Assembly: GCF_003952525.1 (NCBI RefSeq)
Contig: NZ_CP034451.1
Span: 5,432,501-5,496,500, forward strand
Length of the DNA stretch: 64,000 bases
Origin: Mesorhizobium sp. M3A.F.Ca.ET.080.04.2.1
Lineage (GTDB): Bacteria; Pseudomonadota; Alphaproteobacteria; Rhizobiales; Rhizobiaceae
Reading direction: 5' to 3'
Made by a program: the position numbers and the translations under genes. The notes beneath the pieces are model-generated. The model was not told the DNA's origin. It did no database searches and saw nothing but the letters and a program-made list of their open reading frames with translations. Positions 41,227-50,443 of the stretch are shown here, piece after piece. How positions within the stretch are numbered: the stretch's first letter is position 1; each line of letters opens with the position of its first letter.

Positions 41227-41892
41227 CTATTTCCGAAAGCCAACCACAGCCAGCCAGGCATAGCCGCGATAAAGCGTTTTGAAACGGAAGGTTGCGCTCC
41301 TGCGCTGAGATTCCGATTCCAGCACGTCACGCAGCGAAGCGCGGGGCTCGACATGGAACTTCCGCAGCCATCCGCGCAGCATAGCCCGAAACCAGCGCGG
41401 CAGGCCCTCCTGCTGGCCGAAATCAACGACATGCAGCGAGCCGCCTGGGGCAAGTGCGGCCAGTGCGGCCGCCACGGTCTTTTCCCAACCAGGGATCATC
41501 GACAGCGAGTAGGATACGAATACGCGGTCGAAGCGCTCGATGCCGAAAAGCGCCTTGGCGTCGAAGTCGGTCGCATCACCGCGGGCGAGGCTGACCTTGG
41601 CCGAGAGGCCCTCGCGTGCGATGGCGGCGCCGGCCGTTTCCAGCATCTCGGTCGAGATGTCGAGGCCGAAGAAGCGGGCGTCCGGATAGTGGCTGGCGGC
41701 GAGAACGATATTGCGGCCAGTGCCGCAACCGAGCTCGAGCACGGAGCCGCCTTCCGGCACCTCCAGCCCCGCAATCAGCCGGTCACGGCCGAGCAGGTAA
41801 TATTTGCGGGTCACATCGTAGATGTGGCGCTGCCAGCGATAAACGCCATCCATCAGTTCGGCGTGGCTGGCCGGCAGGTCGGTCGCGCTCAT
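41227..41892 (-). CDS. btaB: S-adenosylmethionine:diacylglyceryl-homoserine N-methyltransferase BtaB
   Basis: 221-residue class I methyltransferase with SAM motif V-L-E-L-G-C-G-T-G-R-N, D-I-S-T-E-M-L and S-Y-S-L-S-M-I-P-G-W. The tract W-Q-R-H-I-Y-D-V-T-R-K-Y-Y-L-L-G-R-D near the N-terminus is typical of BtaB. Trimethylates diacylglyceryl homoserine to diacylglyceryl-trimethylhomoserine (DGTS), a phosphorus-free membrane lipid. Starts by ATGA overlap with btaA, confirming an operon. Confidence 0.92.
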   Translation of the reverse strand: MSATDLPASHAELMDGVYRWQRHIYDVTRKYYLLGRDRLIAGLEVPEGGSVLELGCGTGRNIVLAASHYPDARFFGLDISTEMLETAGAAIAREGLSAKVSLARGDATDFDAKALFGIERFDRVFVSYSLSMIPGWEKTVAAALAALAPGGSLHVVDFGQQEGLPRWFRAMLRGWLRKFHVEPRASLRDVLESESQRRSATFRFKTLYRGYAWLAVVGFRK

Positions 41893-43136
41893 GCGGCGCG
41901 CTTCACATAGAGATGGAAGCCGCCATAGATGGCTGAGCGGTCCTTCGCCGAATATTCGCGCGAGGCCTCTTCCTCATAGCGCCATTGATCGAGCAGCGAG
42001 CTGGAGAGGCGGCCGGGCAGCAGGCTGGGCTCGGCGGCCGTGCGGAAAACGACGCGTGCGCCGGCCGACGCGGTGCGGGTGATCTCGGTCCACAGGGCAT
42101 TGAGCTGGTCGTCGGTCATCCAGTCCTGCGCGTCGAGCAGAACGAAGCGATCGATAGCGCCCGCATCCTTGCCGGCCAGGAATTGGATCAGATTGGCATG
42201 GTGGATGGCAACGCGGTCGATGTTGGCGCGGATCGTCTTATAGTTGGCCTGCTCCAGATAGGCGGGGAGTGCGGCCTCGCCGGGCTGTGGATAGCGCCGG
42301 GCAAAGGCCTGCCAGGCAAAATAATTGTTTCTCAGCGGAAAATCGCAGGCGAGCTTTTCCAGCCGCGCCCTCAACACGCTCGCCATGCTGCCGTCGCCGG
42401 AGGTGATCAGCGAGTCGTACTGGGCCGGCGGGATGCCGAGACCGAACAGCGAGGCTTTGCGCGACGTCGCCCAGCGCAGGAGCTTCCTGTCGAAGACCGG
42501 CGCCAGCTGCTCGTTGAAGAAGCGGCGCTGATCAGCGATGGTCTGCGCCTTCATGATGCCGGCCGGATCGACGCCGAACAGTTTCGCCACGCGATGACCC
42601 ATGGCGATGAACAGGCCGAGCAGCCCTGTCTGATAGAAGTTGCGGTCGAAAACGGCGATGCGGCGCCTGCCGCGCCAATTGCGACGCTCCCAGTAGTGAC
42701 GGCTGACCGGATCGAGGTGCGGCGCGATGAAGCGGTCGTAAGCTTGCGAATTATGGCTGGTCCCGGCGGAGCCGAAGAAGCGGAACAGATCGCCTTGCGA
42801 CGGGAGATGGCGCACCGCTTCCAGCTTCATGCGGTTCAGCGCGATGTGCGCGGCGTTGAGATCGACGGCATCGACCCGGGCCGGCGAGCGGGTAAGATAC
42901 GCCAGAATGTTGCAGCCGCCCGACGCGATTGTGACGACGCGATGCCCAGCACCGAGCTGCATGGCGTCCATATCGACATCCGGGTCTTCCCAGATCTGGG
43001 GGTAGACAAGCCCGGAAAACAGGAAGGCGAAAAGCCGCTCGGAAATGCCTTCCTTCGATAACGCTCGGTTCTGGTAGACCGCTTTTCCGACTTCCTTGCC
43101 ACGGCGAAAAACGAGGTCTCCCGAAACATCCGACAT
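41889..43136 (-). CDS. btaA: S-adenosylmethionine:diacylglycerol 3-amino-3-carboxypropyltransferase BtaA
   Basis: 415 residues (DUF3419 family). W-E-D-P-x-V-D at about 50-56, the SAM-binding V-T-I-A-S-G-G-C-N-I-L-A-Y-L, V-D-L-N-A-A-H, and the late F-V-L-L-D-A-Q-D-W-M are typical of BtaA. Transfers the aminocarboxypropyl group of SAM to diacylglycerol. Start: ATG 43136 with GGGGA 11 bp upstream is preferred over ATG 43160, because the Pho box at 43186-43203 would place the transcription start close to 43165. Operon with btaB; controlled by phosphate. Confidence 0.93.
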   Translation of the reverse strand: MSDVSGDLVFRRGKEVGKAVYQNRALSKEGISERLFAFLFSGLVYPQIWEDPDVDMDAMQLGAGHRVVTIASGGCNILAYLTRSPARVDAVDLNAAHIALNRMKLEAVRHLPSQGDLFRFFGSAGTSHNSQAYDRFIAPHLDPVSRHYWERRNWRGRRRIAVFDRNFYQTGLLGLFIAMGHRVAKLFGVDPAGIMKAQTIADQRRFFNEQLAPVFDRKLLRWATSRKASLFGLGIPPAQYDSLITSGDGSMASVLRARLEKLACDFPLRNNYFAWQAFARRYPQPGEAALPAYLEQANYKTIRANIDRVAIHHANLIQFLAGKDAGAIDRFVLLDAQDWMTDDQLNALWTEITRTASAGARVVFRTAAEPSLLPGRLSSSLLDQWRYEEEASREYSAKDRSAIYGGFHLYVKRAA

Positions 43137-43185
43137 GGCAAGGCGATTCCCCGTTTGCATTACCGCAAGCGGGTAGCGCAGCGTT

Positions 43186-43203
43186 ATGACAGGCGGGTGA
43201 CAG
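43186..43203 (-). promoter_or_regulatory. Pho box of btaAB
   Basis: On the minus strand CTGTCACCCGCCTGTCAT: two CTGTCA direct repeats with an 11-bp period, the PhoB binding pattern (CTGTCAT-A/T-rich 4-CTGTCA). The linker is GC-rich rather than AT-rich. It lies 50 bp upstream of the chosen btaA start, the right distance for a -35-replacing PhoB site. Confidence 0.88.
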
Positions 43204-43220
43204 GCTGTCGGCGCTGATAT

Positions 43221-46200
43221 TTATGCCCTGCCGAATCCGCCAGGCGTCGGGGTGATGACGGTGACGGCCTCGCCGGGATCGAGCGTCGTCTGGTCGCAGG
43301 CTTTCAGCGTGTCGATGGATCCATCCTTGCGCCGGATCTTGGTCGATCCGGCCTGGCCGTCGCCGCCGCCGTCGAGACCCTGGGGCGGCCGGTTGCGGTG
43401 CGAGGAGAGGATCGCGCACTCCATTCTCTCGAGGAAGCGGATCGTGCGCTTGGTGCCGTTGCCGGCGTTCCACTTGCCCTTGCCGCCGGACCCCTCGCGG
43501 ATGTGGAAATCCTCCAGCAGTACAGGAAAGCGCAGTTCCAGGACTTCGGGATCGGTGAGCCGCGAATTGGTCATGTGCGTGTGGACGGCCGATGTGCCGG
43601 CAAAGCCGCGGCCCGAATTCATTCGGCCAGCGGGTGAGCCTGAGCAGATCGTCTCGTAATACTGGTACTGCCGGTTGCCGAAAGTGAGGTTGTTCATCGT
43701 GCCTTGCGCGTTGGCGAGTGCGCCCATGGCGCCGAACAGCGCGTTGGTGACGTGCTGCGAGGTCTCGACATTGCCGGCCACCACTGCCGCGGGATAGGCG
43801 GGCTTGAGCATGCAGCCATCGGGAATGACGATGTTGATCGGCCTGAGGCAGCCCGCGTTCATCGGGATCATGTCCTCGACCATGACGCGGAACGCATAAA
43901 GCACGGCTGCGCGGGCGACCGGCTCCGGCGCGTTGAAATTGTTCTTCATGACGCGCGAGGTGCCGGTGAAGTCTACCGTCGCCTCACGCTTTTCGCGGTC
44001 GACGGTGATCCTTACCTTGATCACCTGACCGGTGTCGGTGGGATATTCATAGTCGGAGCTATCGGGCAGCCGTTCGAGCACCCGGCGCACGCTTTCGGCG
44101 GCATTGTCCTGGACATGGCCCATATAGGCCTCCACGACATCGAGACCGAAATGCGCGACCATTTTTCGGAGTTCGGCGACACCCTTCTCGTTGGCGGCGA
44201 TCTGCGCCTTCAGGTCGGCGATATTCTGGGCGGGATTGCGGGCAGGATAGGGATGATCGGTGAGAAGCGTCTCGAGCTCCTTCTCGCGGAAACGGCCGCG
44301 ATCGATGATGCGGAAGTTGTCGAACAGCACGCCTTCCTCATCGACGGTTGTCGCTAAAGGCGTCATCGAACCGGGCGCGGTGCCGCCGACATCGGCGTGA
44401 TGGCCGCGCGAGGCTGCCCAGAACAGGATTTCGGTGCGCGTGTCGTCGAAGACCGGCGTCACGACCGTGATGTCGGGCAGGTGCGTGCCGCCATTGTAGG
44501 GCGCGTTGAGCGCGAAGACGTCGCCCGGATGGATGTCGCCCGAGTTGAGGCGGATGATGGTTTCGACCGAGCGATCCATGGAGCCCAGATGCACCGGCAT
44601 GTGCGGTGCGTTGGCGACCAGCGCGCCATGGCGGTCGAACACCGCACAGGAAAAGTCCAGCCGTTCCTTGATGTTGACCGAATAGGCGGTGTTCTGCAGC
44701 GTCACGCCCATCTGCTCGGCGATCGACATGAACAGATTGTTGAAAACTTCGAGCATCACCGGGTCGGCTTCGGTGCCAAGTGCGGCCTGCCGACGCTTCT
44801 TTTCGATGCGGCGCAGAAGCACATGGTTTTTCGCCGTGATTTCGGCCTGCCAGCCGGGCTCGACAATGATGGTCTGGTTCGGCTCGATGACGAGCGCCGG
44901 CCCAGCGACCTTGTGACCGGCTTTCAGGTCCTCACGACGGAAAATGCCGGCATCGCGCCAGCCGCCGTCCGCAAAGAATTGCCGGGTCTGCCAGGGAGTT
45001 GCCGCCTCATCTTCGAGACTTGATTCATTTTCGTCACGGCCGATTGCCACGGCATCGCTGCCCTCGACGTCGACCGCCTCGACGATCATCGGCTTGTCTT
45101 CGTAGACGAAACCGAACTGGGCCTTGTGAGCGGTCTCGAAATCGTTTCTGGCGCGGAAGATCGAGCCGTGTTCGAAATTCACCGGCAGTGCCGTGTCGGT
45201 GCCGTCATAGCGGATCTGCAGGATCGGCTTCGAGACAATGGCGGTCTCCGCAATGCCCTGCGCCGCAAGCTCGGCGACAACGTCTTCACGAAGTGCCGCG
45301 ATGAGCTCCTCGATTGACGATCGCGACTCGTCCGCGAGTGGCTTGAGCAGTGCCTGCTGGCGCGAGGCGAAGATCGACGACAGGCCAATGCCGTATGCCG
45401 AAAGCAGGCCGGAGAAGGGATGGATGAGAACGGCTTCCATACCGAGCGCATCGGCGACCAGGCAGGCGTGCTGGCCGCCGGCGCCGCCGAAGCAGTTCAA
45501 GAGGTATTCGGTGACATCGTAGCCGCGTTGCACCGAGATCTTCTTGATGGCGTTGGCCATGTTCTCGACGGCGATGGTGACGAAGCCCTCGGCGACCGCC
45601 TCCGGCGTTCGTCCATCGCCGATTTCGGCGGCCAGTGCTGCGAACTTCTCGCGGACCGTTGCGACATCGAGCGGCTGGTCCTGGCCTGGGCCGAAGATCG
45701 CCGGGAAAAAATCGGGCTGCAGCTTGCCGAGCATGACATTGGCGTCGGTGACGGCGAGCGGCCCGCCGCGCCTGTAGGCAGCGGGGCCGGGATTGGCGCC
45801 GGCGGAGTCGGGGCCGACGCGGAAGCGGCCGGCCTCGTAATGCAGGATCGATCCACCGCCAGCGGCGACTGTGTTGATACGCATCATGGGCGCGCGGATC
45901 CGCACGCCGGCGACTTCGGTGTCGAAAGCGCGCTCGTATTCGCCGTCAAAATGGGCGACGTCGGTCGAGGTGCCGCCCATATCGAAGCCGATGACCTTGT
46001 CGAAGCCGGCGAGCTTCGCCGTCTCGACCATGCCGACGACACCGCCGGCCGGACCCGACAGCAGCGCGTCCTTGCCCTGGAACATGTCGGCAGCGGTGAG
46101 CCCGCCTGAGGACATCATGAACATCAGCCGGGGGCCGGAGCCCAGTTCCCCCGCTACCCGTTGCACGTAGCGCGACAGGATCGGCGACAGGTATGCGTCG

Positions 46201-46847
46201 ACCACGGTGGTGTCGCCACGGCCCACCAGCTTGATCAGCGGTGAGACCTCGTGGCTGACAGAGATCTGGCTGAAGCCGATCTTGCGGCAGATCTTGGCAA
46301 CCGCCTTCTCGTGGTCGGGATGTTTCCAGGCATGCATGAACACGATCGCGACCGCATCGATGCCGTCGGCCTTGGCCTGTTCGATCGCCGGGCGGCATGC
46401 GGCGATGTCGAGCAGCCGCTCGACGCAACCATCGGCGCGCACGCGCTCGTCGATCTCGATCACCCGCTCGTAAAGCTGCTCCGGCAGGATGATTTCCTTG
46501 GCGAAGATGTCCGGCCGCGCCTGATAGGCGATACGCAGCGCGTCGCGAAACCCCTTGGTGATGAGGAGGAGCACGCGGTCGCCCTTGCGCTCGAGCAGCG
46601 CGTTGGTGGCGACGGTTGTGCCCATCTTGATGTCGCCGATCACGTTGGCGGGAATAGAGGCGCCCGATGCCAGCCCCAGCAGATCGCGAATGCCCTGGAT
46701 GGCAGCGTCGGCATAGGCTTCAGGGTTTTCCGACAGGAGCTTGCGCGGGTGCAACTGTCCCTGCGGACTGCGGCCGATGATGTCGGTGAAGGTGCCCCCG
46801 CGATCGATCCAGAAATCCCATTTCTTGTTGATTGCGGCTTCCGGCAT
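43221..46847 (-). CDS. 5-oxoprolinase/hydantoinase, fused HyuA and HyuB domains
   Basis: 1,208 residues. N-terminal hydantoinase A (about 10-690): D-R-G-G-T-F-T-D-I at the start (phosphate-1 ATP motif), [21 protein letters not shown] and G-G-A-G-G-Q-H-A. C-terminal hydantoinase B (about 700-1205): [13 protein letters not shown] and the Gly-rich G-G-G-D-G-Q-A-G-S. The single-chain form and length fit ATP-dependent 5-oxoprolinase, which opens 5-oxoproline to glutamate. Hydantoin-type substrates remain possible. Monocistronic on this strand. Confidence 0.92.
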   Translation of the reverse strand: MPEAAINKKWDFWIDRGGTFTDIIGRSPQGQLHPRKLLSENPEAYADAAIQGIRDLLGLASGASIPANVIGDIKMGTTVATNALLERKGDRVLLLITKGFRDALRIAYQARPDIFAKEIILPEQLYERVIEIDERVRADGCVERLLDIAACRPAIEQAKADGIDAVAIVFMHAWKHPDHEKAVAKICRKIGFSQISVSHEVSPLIKLVGRGDTTVVDAYLSPILSRYVQRVAGELGSGPRLMFMMSSGGLTAADMFQGKDALLSGPAGGVVGMVETAKLAGFDKVIGFDMGGTSTDVAHFDGEYERAFDTEVAGVRIRAPMMRINTVAAGGGSILHYEAGRFRVGPDSAGANPGPAAYRRGGPLAVTDANVMLGKLQPDFFPAIFGPGQDQPLDVATVREKFAALAAEIGDGRTPEAVAEGFVTIAVENMANAIKKISVQRGYDVTEYLLNCFGGAGGQHACLVADALGMEAVLIHPFSGLLSAYGIGLSSIFASRQQALLKPLADESRSSIEELIAALREDVVAELAAQGIAETAIVSKPILQIRYDGTDTALPVNFEHGSIFRARNDFETAHKAQFGFVYEDKPMIVEAVDVEGSDAVAIGRDENESSLEDEAATPWQTRQFFADGGWRDAGIFRREDLKAGHKVAGPALVIEPNQTIIVEPGWQAEITAKNHVLLRRIEKKRRQAALGTEADPVMLEVFNNLFMSIAEQMGVTLQNTAYSVNIKERLDFSCAVFDRHGALVANAPHMPVHLGSMDRSVETIIRLNSGDIHPGDVFALNAPYNGGTHLPDITVVTPVFDDTRTEILFWAASRGHHADVGGTAPGSMTPLATTVDEEGVLFDNFRIIDRGRFREKELETLLTDHPYPARNPAQNIADLKAQIAANEKGVAELRKMVAHFGLDVVEAYMGHVQDNAAESVRRVLERLPDSSDYEYPTDTGQVIKVRITVDREKREATVDFTGTSRVMKNNFNAPEPVARAAVLYAFRVMVEDMIPMNAGCLRPINIVIPDGCMLKPAYPAAVVAGNVETSQHVTNALFGAMGALANAQGTMNNLTFGNRQYQYYETICSGSPAGRMNSGRGFAGTSAVHTHMTNSRLTDPEVLELRFPVLLEDFHIREGSGGKGKWNAGNGTKRTIRFLERMECAILSSHRNRPPQGLDGGGDGQAGSTKIRRKDGSIDTLKACDQTTLDPGEAVTVITPTPGGFGRA

Positions 46848-46982
46848 TTCTGATCGTCCAATCGATGCGAGCGACTGCTGTGTTAGTTCGCCGTTTCAGC
46901 TGCAGCAATCACAAGTTGATGTTACATTTGGAAACGCAACGTTACGAAACCGGCGCCGTGACTGATGCATTTCCCCTGCGAC

Positions 46983-47002
46983 CGCTCACCGAAATGTGAG
47001 CG
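46983..47002 (+). other. Hairpin in the 5' leader of the small lipoprotein gene
   Basis: CGCTCAC (46983-46989) and GTGAGCG (46996-47002) form a perfect 7-bp stem with a CGAAAT loop, ending 8 bp before the AAGGAGAG ribosome site of the lipoprotein gene. No T run, so not a terminator; it may protect the message 5' end or modulate translation. Confidence 0.45.
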
Positions 47003-47022
47003 TTTGCTGAAGGAGAGATAGC

Positions 47023-47223
47023 ATGAAAAAGCTCATTCTGGCGTCTGTTTCGGCGCTCGCCCTGCTGGGGGTCGCGGCTTGTAGCGACAGCGGCACCGAC
47101 AATACCACCACACAGAGCACCAATCCGCCGGCCAACGAACAGCCGATGAAGCCGGCCACTCCTGACACCACGAAGCCCGCTGAACCGGCTCCGGCAACAC
47201 CTCCTGCTGCACCTGCGCAGTAG
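47023..47223 (+). CDS. Small Thr/Pro-rich lipoprotein
   Basis: 66 residues: signal peptide with lipobox (L-L-G-V-A-A-C, Cys at 20), then a low-complexity tail rich in Thr, Pro, Ala, Asn and Gln (NTTTQSTNPPANEQPMKPATPDTTKPAEPAPATPP). AAGGAGAG 7 bp before ATG. The tail looks disordered; probably an outer-membrane-anchored small protein of unknown function, common in rhizobia. A terminator follows. Confidence 0.85.
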   Translation: MKKLILASVSALALLGVAACSDSGTDNTTTQSTNPPANEQPMKPATPDTTKPAEPAPATPPAAPAQ

Positions 47224-47244
47224 AATTCAATCCGATGAAATCAT

Positions 47245-47269
47245 GAAGGCCGGCCTTGTGCCGGCCTTC
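47245..47269 (+). terminator. Terminator after the small lipoprotein gene
   Basis: Perfect 10-bp stem GAAGGCCGGC/GCCGGCCTTC with CTTGT loop; only a short pyrimidine tail (CTCTTG) follows, so efficiency may be moderate. Confidence 0.7.
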
Positions 47270-47354
47270 CTCTTGCCTGGGACCTCCGTCGACGAGTTTT
47301 CCTGCGGCATCGTCCCGGCTTGATAGCGAGGCCCGGTTCGCACTAAGAAGCCGC

Positions 47355-48074
47355 ATGTCGATTTGGGACCGCCTCGGCGACTTCATCGCTCGTGTTTCGT
47401 CGTCGGCGTCCTCGGGCGTCGCCGATGTCGTGGAGGCTGTGCGGACTGTATTCTCCGGCGACCCGGATCTGCGGCGCCGCGTGGCGTTTTCGGTGGCGAT
47501 GATCGCACTCGCGGCCAAGATGGCCAAGGCCGACGGCGTCGTCACTCAGGACGAGGTGCGCGCTTTCCAGGAAATCTTCGAGGTGCCGCCAAGCGAAACA
47601 CGCAATGTGGCCCGCCTTTACGACCTCGCCAAGCGCGACGTCGCGGGGTTCGAGATTTACGCCCAGCGCATGGCTCAGCTGTGCGGTTCCGGCCACGCCA
47701 ATTGCATGATGCTGGAAGACATTCTCGACGGGCTGTTCCACATCGCCAAAGCGGACGGCATGGTCCATGAACGGGAAGGGCAATTCCTGCATCGCATCGC
47801 CGAAATCTTCAGGATCGACGAGGTGCACTACCAGGCCATCCTGTCCCGGCACGTCAATCTGGGCGCCGCCGATCCCTATGTTGTTCTCGGCATCGAGCGG
47901 GGCAAGCCGTTCGAGGAGGTCAGGAAGCGCTACCGCAAGCTGATTTCGGACAATCACCCCGACCGGCTGATCGCACGCGGCCTGCCGCAGGAGTTCATCA
48001 AGATAGCCACGACGAGAGTCGCTGCCATCAATGCCGCCTATGAGATGATCGAGCGAGGCCTCAGGCACGCATGA
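47355..48074 (+). CDS. DjlA-like protein: TerB-type helical domain plus C-terminal J domain
   Basis: 239 residues. Residues about 40-160 form a TerB/DjlA-like all-helical domain (twice A-K-A-D-G at helix ends); residues about 175-239 form a J domain with the diagnostic H201-P-D203. No TM segment at the N-terminus, unlike E. coli DjlA. Probably a DnaK co-chaperone. Its end overlaps the amidase gene by ATGA, so the two are coupled. Confidence 0.88.
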   Translation: MSIWDRLGDFIARVSSSASSGVADVVEAVRTVFSGDPDLRRRVAFSVAMIALAAKMAKADGVVTQDEVRAFQEIFEVPPSETRNVARLYDLAKRDVAGFEIYAQRMAQLCGSGHANCMMLEDILDGLFHIAKADGMVHEREGQFLHRIAEIFRIDEVHYQAILSRHVNLGAADPYVVLGIERGKPFEEVRKRYRKLISDNHPDRLIARGLPQEFIKIATTRVAAINAAYEMIERGLRHA

Positions 48075-48838
48075 GCGGTTTCCTGCCGGACCAGCCTGGT
48101 GCCGAGGTGAGGGTATCACCCAATTTCGGCCCCCGGCGCGAGACGCTCAGGCCCGACATGATCGTGCTCCACTACACCGGCATGGACACTGGCCCCGCCG
48201 CCGAGGCGTGGCTGTGCGATCCCGCGAGCGAGGTTTCGTCCCACTATCTCGTTCACGAAGACGGCCGCGTCGTCCAGATGGTGCGCGAGAGCGACCGTGC
48301 CTGGCATGCCGGCAAGAGCTCGTGGTTCGGGCGCACCGACATCAATTCCTGCTCGGTCGGTATCGAGATCGTCAACCCCGGACATGCCCTGGGCTACAAA
48401 GCCTTCCCGAAGCGGCAGGTCGACGCCGTGATCGGCCTGTGCGCGGGAATTGTCGGCCGACATTCCGTTCCGCCCCAAAGGGTGCTCGCGCATTCCGATG
48501 TGGCGCCGGGACGCAAGGTCGACCCGGGCGAGAAGTTCCCCTGGCAAGCGCTTTTTGCCGCCGGTATCGGGCACCTCGTCCCTGCCGCGCCGGTCAGGCC
48601 AGGCACGGTGCTGAAAGCCGGCGATTGCGGGACAGATGTCGAGGCGCTGCAGTCGATGCTGGCGCTTTACGGCTACGGCGTCGAAATCACAGGCGACTTC
48701 GATCGCCAGACCGAAGTCGTCGTCGCTGCGTTTCAGCGGCATTTCCGCCGACGTTTGGTTGACGGCGCCGCCGATGACTCGACGATCTGCACCTTGCAAA
48801 GGCTGCTGGCCTCGGTGAAGGCAGCTTCGTCCAGATAA
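48071..48838 (+). CDS. N-acetylmuramoyl-L-alanine amidase (AmpD/AmiD type) with peptidoglycan-binding domain
   Basis: 255 residues. Amidase_2 domain about 25-170: zinc ligands in V-L-H-Y-T-G-M (H34) and L-A-H-S-D-V-A-P-G-R-K-x-D-P-G; Y-L-V-H-E-D-G-R-V-V-Q-M in between. PG_binding_1 domain about 180-250 (D-V-E-A-L-Q-S-M-L-A-L-Y-G-Y-G-V-E-I-T-G). No signal peptide, so it may act on recycled anhydro-muropeptides in the cytoplasm, as AmpD. Coupled to the DjlA-like gene. Confidence 0.91.
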   Translation: MSGFLPDQPGAEVRVSPNFGPRRETLRPDMIVLHYTGMDTGPAAEAWLCDPASEVSSHYLVHEDGRVVQMVRESDRAWHAGKSSWFGRTDINSCSVGIEIVNPGHALGYKAFPKRQVDAVIGLCAGIVGRHSVPPQRVLAHSDVAPGRKVDPGEKFPWQALFAAGIGHLVPAAPVRPGTVLKAGDCGTDVEALQSMLALYGYGVEITGDFDRQTEVVVAAFQRHFRRRLVDGAADDSTICTLQRLLASVKAASSR

Positions 48839-49024
48839 TCTATCCGAGCTGCCCAAATTACAGTTTGTCATAGAAAGTGAATTGCCTCGCCTTCTTTGGT
48901 GCCAATTCGCTCTCCAAACGCATCTCCCGAAAGTTGTCGGACGTCTATCCTCCCAGGATGCTCCGATGTTGAGTTGGCCAAGCTGCGCGAAATTCTTCGC
49001 GCGGTTCTAAAAGAACAGGACTAC

Positions 49025-49765
49025 ATGCAGAGATTGACCGTTGTAGCGGCAGCCGTTGCTGCCGGAGTGATCACTTTTGCCTTCAACCCAGCGAACAGCG
49101 CCGCCCTCAGCCCGCGTGCGGACAGCGGCTTTGCCGTAGCTCCCGCGAAGCCAAAGGCAGCGCCGACTGCCAAAACAGCGAAGACCCAGAAGGCGGCCCC
49201 GAACAAGACAGCAAAGATCCAGAAGGCCACCCCGGGCAAAGCGCAGAAAGTTGCCGCGCTGAAGTCGGCGAAGTCTACCGCAAAGCGCCACGCCAAGCGC
49301 AGCCGGCAGGTCATCGACCTGACAGCGACGGCTTCCATCCACCCCGAAAAGGTCGAGGCGCCGACCTCTGCCGCCGGCGACAGCCAATATTCGGAGATCA
49401 TCGCCCGCTATGCGGCGAGCTATGGCGTGCCCGTTTCGCTCGCCAAGGCGGTCATCAAGATCGAAAGCAATTACCGGCCGAACATGGTCGGCGGCGCCGG
49501 CGAGATCGGTCTGATGCAGATCAAGCCGGCAACGGCTCGGATGATGGGCTATACCGGTTCGGTCAAGGGCCTCTTCGATCCCGACACCAACATCAAATTT
49601 GGCATGAAGTATCTTGCCATGGCGCAGGGTCTGGGTGGCGGCACGACTTGCGGCACGATCCTCAAATACAATGCCGGTCATGGCGCGACGCGCATGAACC
49701 CGATCTCGGCCGCCTATTGCAGCAAGGTGAAGGTGCAGATGGCAGCACTGGGTTCGCCCGCCTGA
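49025..49765 (+). CDS. Lytic transglycosylase (SLT domain) with Lys/Ala-rich linker
   Basis: 246 residues: signal peptide (about 1-28), a positively charged linker (about 40-95) with repeated K-T-A-K-x-Q-K-A units, and a C-terminal SLT domain about 120-240 with catalytic Glu147 in I-K-I-E-S-N-Y, G-E-I-G-L-M-Q-I-K-P-A-T-A and K-Y-N-A-G-H. Periplasmic. Start ATG 49025 is at the head of the signal peptide, with AGGA 6 bp upstream; the open frame to 48896 is not part of it. Confidence 0.9.
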   Translation: MQRLTVVAAAVAAGVITFAFNPANSAALSPRADSGFAVAPAKPKAAPTAKTAKTQKAAPNKTAKIQKATPGKAQKVAALKSAKSTAKRHAKRSRQVIDLTATASIHPEKVEAPTSAAGDSQYSEIIARYAASYGVPVSLAKAVIKIESNYRPNMVGGAGEIGLMQIKPATARMMGYTGSVKGLFDPDTNIKFGMKYLAMAQGLGGGTTCGTILKYNAGHGATRMNPISAAYCSKVKVQMAALGSPA

Positions 49766-49785
49766 GACATTCGCAGCCTTTTCTG

Positions 49786-49816
49786 TTGCGTTTTCAGTCG
49801 GGAATCCCTTTATACG
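49786..49816 (+). promoter_or_regulatory. Promoter of rnpB
   Basis: TTGCGT (49786-49791) and TTTATA (49809-49814) with a 17-bp spacer; the mature RNA 5' end at 49821 is 7 bp after the -10, where transcription should begin. Confidence 0.6.
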
Positions 49817-49820
49817 CCTT

Positions 49821-50218
49821 GCCAGCTGGCCGGGCGGCCGCGCCTGCAAGAGCCGAAAGGCTGCGGGTGAGGAAAGTCCGGGCTCCATGGAGACACGGTG
49901 CCGGCTAATGGCCGGCGGGGGCGACCCCAGGGAAAGTGCCACAGAAAGCAAACCGCCGCGGTATGCGCTGCGGCAAGGGTGAAAGGGTGGGGTAAGAGCC
50001 CACCGCGCGACTGGCAACAGGAGCGGCACGGCAAACCCCACCGGGAGCAAAACCGAATAGGGGCGGTGCGAGGGGAAACCTTCGAGGGCTGTTTCCGGCC
50101 CACCGCCCGGGTAGGTTGCGTGAGGCGCATGGCAACATGCGCCCAAGATGAATGGCCGCCACGTTCTCGCGCCGCAAGGCGCGGGGCCATACAGAACCCG
50201 GCTTACAGGCCAGCTGGC
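49821..50218 (+). ncRNA. rnpB: RNase P RNA (class A)
   Basis: About 398 nt. The catalytic core elements are clear: GAGGAAAGTCCGGGCTC (49868-49884) in the 5' part, ACAGAA and GGTAAGAGCCCACCG in the middle, and ACAGAACCCGGCTTACAGG (50191-50209) at the 3' end. The P1 helix is closed by GCCAGCTGGCC (49821-49831) with GGCCAGCTGGC (50208-50218). Processes tRNA precursors with the protein RnpA. Confidence 0.97.
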
Positions 50219-50234
50219 ATTTTCGTTCTTATAG

Positions 50235-50438
50235 CTATTCAAACAGCTTGCAGCGGCGATGGGAGTTGTTGACCCTCCACCATTTTCAGGCTTTCCACGA
50301 GACGACATTGCGCCGGGCATTCGTCGCATCGTCTTAGGTGAATATCTTAGCTTCTATCGGGTCAGCGACAGCGATATCGAAATTGTTCGCGTGCTGCACG
50401 GTCGGCGCAAGATCGGAGCCGATGTTCCGGCGCCGTGA
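50235..50438 (+). pseudogene. Truncated ParE/RelE family toxin (C-terminal part)
   Basis: An open frame from a stop at 50232 to TGA 50436-50438. It contains the C-terminal ParE/RelE core: the P-R-D-D-I-A-P-G-I-R-R-I-V-L-G-E-Y-L-S-F-Y-R-V segment, then I-E-I-V-R-V-L-H-G-R-R-K-I. An intact toxin has about 95-100 residues; here about 67 codons are open and only 59 follow the first ATG (50259). The N-terminal helical part and any antitoxin are missing: directly upstream is the 3' end of rnpB. So it is a remnant, not a working toxin-antitoxin pair. Confidence 0.7.
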
Positions 50439-50443
50439 TCGCC

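Noticed and set aside
43137..43160. Upstream ATG 43160 as btaA start
   Set aside because: It would leave almost no leader after the Pho-box promoter and has no ribosome site; ATG 43136 has GGGGA.
50235..50438. Functional type II toxin-antitoxin pair
   Set aside because: Only the C-terminal part of the toxin is present and no antitoxin frame is found upstream, where rnpB lies.
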